From contig CAKTZW010000009.1 of assembly GCA_934636065.1 (NCBI GenBank), forward strand, positions 1-16,622: a stretch of 16,622 nt of DNA, given 5' to 3'. Below, piece by piece: positions 15,147 through 16,622 of the stretch. The position numbers and the translations under genes are program-made. The stretch comes from an uncultured Labedella sp. Its GTDB lineage: Bacteria > Actinomycetota > Actinomycetes > Actinomycetales > Microbacteriaceae. The notes below the pieces were generated by a model. That model was not told the origin of the DNA, searched no databases, and saw only the letters and a list, made by a program, of their open reading frames with translations. The first letter of the stretch is position 1; each line of letters starts with the position of its first letter.

Positions 15147-15370
15147 GCCAACGCCCTCGATTGTCCCTTGTCTTCTGGCTTCTGCTCGCGGTCCTATCGG
15201 TTGTGGTCGGAATCACAACTCTGCTGTTCATCACCGATATCCCCACGAAAGTAGTTTTCCTACTCTCCACCGTTGTGGGACTCGGGCTTTCTCTGCCTCA
15301 CCTTTTCGCTGCACGAAGGACAGGACGCAGCGGGTCTCACCCGGGATCCGACTCGTCGACCCGCGAGTAA
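15140..15370 (+). CDS. Two-helix membrane protein, candidate immunity protein for cassette 2
   Basis: The start ATG at 15140 overlaps the stop of orphan cassette 2 (ATGTTGA), giving a 76-residue protein; TTG 15143 is an in-frame alternative with better spacing from GGAG at 15135-15138. The sequence has a short basic start (MLSQRPRLS), a first hydrophobic span (LVFWLLLAVLSVVVGITTLL), a short loop (FITDIPTK), a second span (VVFLLSTVVGLGLSLPHLF) and a polar basic tail (AARRTGRSGSHPGSDSSTRE). No family recognised. The overlap with the tip gene and the shared topology with the genes after the other two tips support a cognate immunity role, by inference. A strong hairpin 43 bp downstream would end any transcript of this cassette. 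Confidence 0.65.
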   Translation: MLSQRPRLSLVFWLLLAVLSVVVGITTLLFITDIPTKVVFLLSTVVGLGLSLPHLFAARRTGRSGSHPGSDSSTRE

Positions 15371-15413
15371 CGAAAGTCCGCCCACCGCGCGGCGGCCATA
15401 TCAGCACAAGCAC

Positions 15414-15447
15414 AGCGAGCCCCTCACGAGAACGTGAGGGGCTCGCT
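15414..15447. terminator. Perfect 15-bp hairpin terminator between cassettes 2 and 3
   Basis: AGCGAGCCCCTCACG, loop AGAA, then CGTGAGGGGCTCGCT form a perfect 15-bp stem. There is no U-tract, but the stem is strong. It follows the cassette 2 immunity candidate by 43 bp and isolates cassette 3 from upstream transcription. Confidence 0.8.
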
Positions 15448-15626
15448 GAAGTATCACCGACCACACCATCCGAATAACGCAACAGCGGGAACGGCAAGTC
15501 AGATCACCGCTCCTCGCGGGCGCGCGGCTGCGGTAGATCACGGGTCGACGGCGGACCACGGGGTCCCGCCGACAAGCGTCGATAACGGCATACGAATGTG
15601 AGCCGCCACCGCCACGAGCGCATCCC
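15448..15626. other. Gap before orphan cassette 3
   Basis: About 180 bp with no supportable gene on either strand. It contains an imperfect GC-rich inverted repeat around 15542-15570. At the junction with the core fragment is AACGGC-ACAAC-GCCGTT (15632-15648), a 6-bp inverted repeat just before homology to copy 1 begins. No promoter could be assigned with confidence. Confidence 0.4.
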
Positions 15627-16148
15627 GTGAAAACGGCACAACGCCGTTGCAAAGACTCCCTCGGCTCCGTCGTCGGACTTTTCGACAAGGCGGGTGCTTA
15701 CCTCGGCGGATACTCCTACTTCCCCTACGGTGAAACCCGATCCACCGGCACCAACACCGCCGTCAGCACCAACAACAACCTCCGCTACATCGCCGGCTAC
15801 TACGACACCGCCAGCGGCCTCTACAAACTCGGAGCACGGCATTACGAGCCGAGCCTCGGGCGTTGCACGCAGTACGACCCGAGCGGCCAGGAGCCCGGCC
15901 CCTACGCATACGCGGACGGCAACCCCGTGAACGCCTCGGACACGACGGGCCTCGCAACCGCTCAGAGCATCTCGCAGGGCATCGCGATCGGCGCGGTGAC
16001 CGGGATGGTAGGAGGGTGCATCGCAGGGGCGATCACTGCAGCATTCATTTCGGCCGGAGTCGGTGCTGGTTTCGGGTGTCTTGTCGGTGCCGTGGCCGAG
16101 GGATACGCGGGCGCTGCGGTCGGAGGCATCAATGCAGCACTAAATTGA
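15627..16148 (+). CDS. Orphan RHS C-terminal cassette 3 (short core fragment plus third hydrophobic tip)
   Basis: The frame encodes up to 173 residues from GTG 15627, which has no clear ribosome binding site. Core homology begins at about residue 9 (CKDSLGSVVGLFDK) and covers only the last part of the RHS core: GYSYFPYGETR, LRYIAGYYDTASGLYKLGA, then RHYEPSLGRCTQYDPSG and PYAYADGNPVNASDTTGL. Several normally conserved residues are changed relative to copy 1 (RFYDP to RHYEP, GRFTQ to GRCTQ, DPSG to DTTG at 105-108), suggesting relaxed constraint. The final 64 residues are a third, unrelated Gly/Ala-rich hydrophobic tip (IAIGAVTGMVGGCIAGAITA, then GVGAGFGCLVGAVAEG), ending GGINAALN. Probably a silent donor cassette; a translated small protein cannot be excluded. 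Confidence 0.7.
   Translation: MKTAQRRCKDSLGSVVGLFDKAGAYLGGYSYFPYGETRSTGTNTAVSTNNNLRYIAGYYDTASGLYKLGARHYEPSLGRCTQYDPSGQEPGPYAYADGNPVNASDTTGLATAQSISQGIAIGAVTGMVGGCIAGAITAAFISAGVGAGFGCLVGAVAEGYAGAAVGGINAALN
15650..15893 (+). repeat. RHS core repeat, copy 3
   Basis: Collinear with 13354-13597 of copy 1 (offset +2296, no indels seen). It shares GACAAGGCGGGTGCTTACCT and ATCGCCGG with copy 2 but AAACTCGGAGCACG and ACCCGAGCGGCCAGGAG with copy 1, so it is a mosaic of the two. Confidence 0.88.
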
Positions 16149-16185
16149 TGCGAGGTTAGGCACCAACAAGAAACAAGGAGACCGC

Positions 16186-16389
16186 ATGCCAGCGTCACCC
16201 GATGCCGAAAAGCTAGGTACGACCCGACAACGCCTCGTGATCGCCTCGGCGTTCGCGGTGGCGGCCTTCCTGACCTTCTGGCTTGTCGCAAGCTATCCGG
16301 TGATTGCCGCCGTAACTGCGGGTATTCTCAGTGGTGTATTGCTCTTCCTGTTGCTTCTCGTCATCCGTCGTTGGACGCGTCGGCGCTGA
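16186..16389 (+). CDS. Two-helix membrane protein, candidate immunity protein for cassette 3
   Basis: A 67-residue protein from ATG 16186, preceded by AGGAG at 16176-16180 with 5-nt spacing, one of the best ribosome binding sites in the locus. A polar N-terminus (MPASPDAEKLGTTRQR) precedes spans LVIASAFAVAAFLTFWLVAS and VIAAVTAGILSGVLLFLLLL, with almost no loop, and the basic tail VIRRWTRRR. No family recognised. It starts 37 bp after cassette 3 ends, the same tip-then-small-membrane-protein order as the other two. Having its own good ribosome binding site while the tip fragment lacks one fits constitutive protection with a silent tip, by inference. Confidence 0.65.
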   Translation: MPASPDAEKLGTTRQRLVIASAFAVAAFLTFWLVASYPVIAAVTAGILSGVLLFLLLLVIRRWTRRR

Positions 16390-16400
16390 GACACTGGGGC

Positions 16401-16508
16401 GTGATCGGTGCGATCATCCTGCCGATAGTGCTCATCGTTGATGTGCGTCGTCTCATCAATGTGCGTCGTCGCGGCGTGAACCCGGAACGCATCATCCCTC
16501 AGGGGTGA
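16401..16508 (+). CDS. Possible 35-residue single-helix peptide
   Basis: GTG 16401 opens a short frame (MIGAIILPIVLIVDVRR, then LINVRRRGVNPERIIPQG) with one hydrophobic stretch and a strongly basic C-terminal half, 11 bp after the cassette 3 immunity candidate. An 18-bp direct repeat of ATGTGCGTCGTC (16441 and 16459) lies within it. No clear ribosome binding site and no family; it may be a remnant of another small membrane gene or chance. Confidence 0.3.
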   Translation: MIGAIILPIVLIVDVRRLINVRRRGVNPERIIPQG

Positions 16509-16622
16509 CAATGGGTGGCCCTCGGTATGGGGCGCGCACTCATGGCACTCACACCCCTGTTGAACCGGTAGTACTCCGCGGTCCGACGCCGTCGGGGGCG
16601 CGCGGGAGACTAGGGGGATGCA
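16509..16622 (+). promoter_or_regulatory. Intergenic end of window with possible start of the next gene
   Basis: No gene is visible. CAGGGGTG (16500-16507) and CACCCCTG (16552-16559) form widely spaced inverted arms. At the edge, GAGACT-AGGGGG-ATG (ATG 16618) has the hexamer-N6-start geometry of the two leaderless promoters at 8897-8919, with the A2 and T6 positions kept, so a gene may begin here. Confidence 0.3.

Noticed and set aside
14385..16148. Repeated RHS fragments as possible insertion-sequence copies or an assembly duplication
   Set aside because: No transposase, terminal inverted repeats or target duplications are visible. Each fragment carries its own different tip and small gene, which an assembly artefact would not produce.

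Overview
The window is GC-rich DNA with strongly GC-biased third codon positions, large stop-free shadows on the antisense strand, and leaderless-type promoters. It carries a chaplin-like wall protein with an LAxTG sorting signal. Together these point to a Gram-positive actinobacterium, plausibly of the Microbacteriaceae; the family assignment is an inference from style, not from a marker gene.

Layout. (1) 2-448 is the 3' end of an alanyl-tRNA-editing-like gene cut by the window edge. (2) 604-3746 holds two surface genes: a secreted low-complexity protein, then a cell-wall-anchored protein with nine Cys-free chaplin-like repeats, a Thr-Asp-Pro spacer and an LAATG sorting signal. A 14-bp hairpin terminator (3767-3798) closes the pair. 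(3) 3825-8890 is a minus-strand block: M13 zinc metallopeptidase, class A beta-lactamase-like serine hydrolase, AGE-family sugar epimerase/isomerase, a small two-helix membrane protein and a dihydrofolate-reductase-like (RibD C-domain) protein. The middle three are tightly coupled. (4) The M13 peptidase gene diverges from a DinF-type MATE transporter (8926-10266) across only 35 bp, where both genes show a TAnnnT hexamer exactly 6 nt before the start codon. (5) 10454-16508 is an RHS polymorphic-toxin-like locus.

The RHS locus is the most interesting part. A full-length secreted RHS/YD-repeat protein ends in a short hydrophobic, glycine-rich tip and is followed at 3 bp by a small two-helix membrane protein. 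Downstream lie two orphan RHS C-terminal fragments. Each repeats part of the conserved core at a constant offset without indels, switches to a different hydrophobic glycine/alanine-rich tip, and is followed by its own small two-helix protein. A further unpaired two-helix ORF lies between the first immunity candidate and the second tip. This looks like a cassette array of alternative membrane-targeting tips with cognate membrane immunity proteins, ready to recombine into the expressed RHS gene. That function is inferred from architecture; no known toxin domain was recognised in any tip.

No rRNA, tRNA, CRISPR array, transposase or phage gene was recognised.
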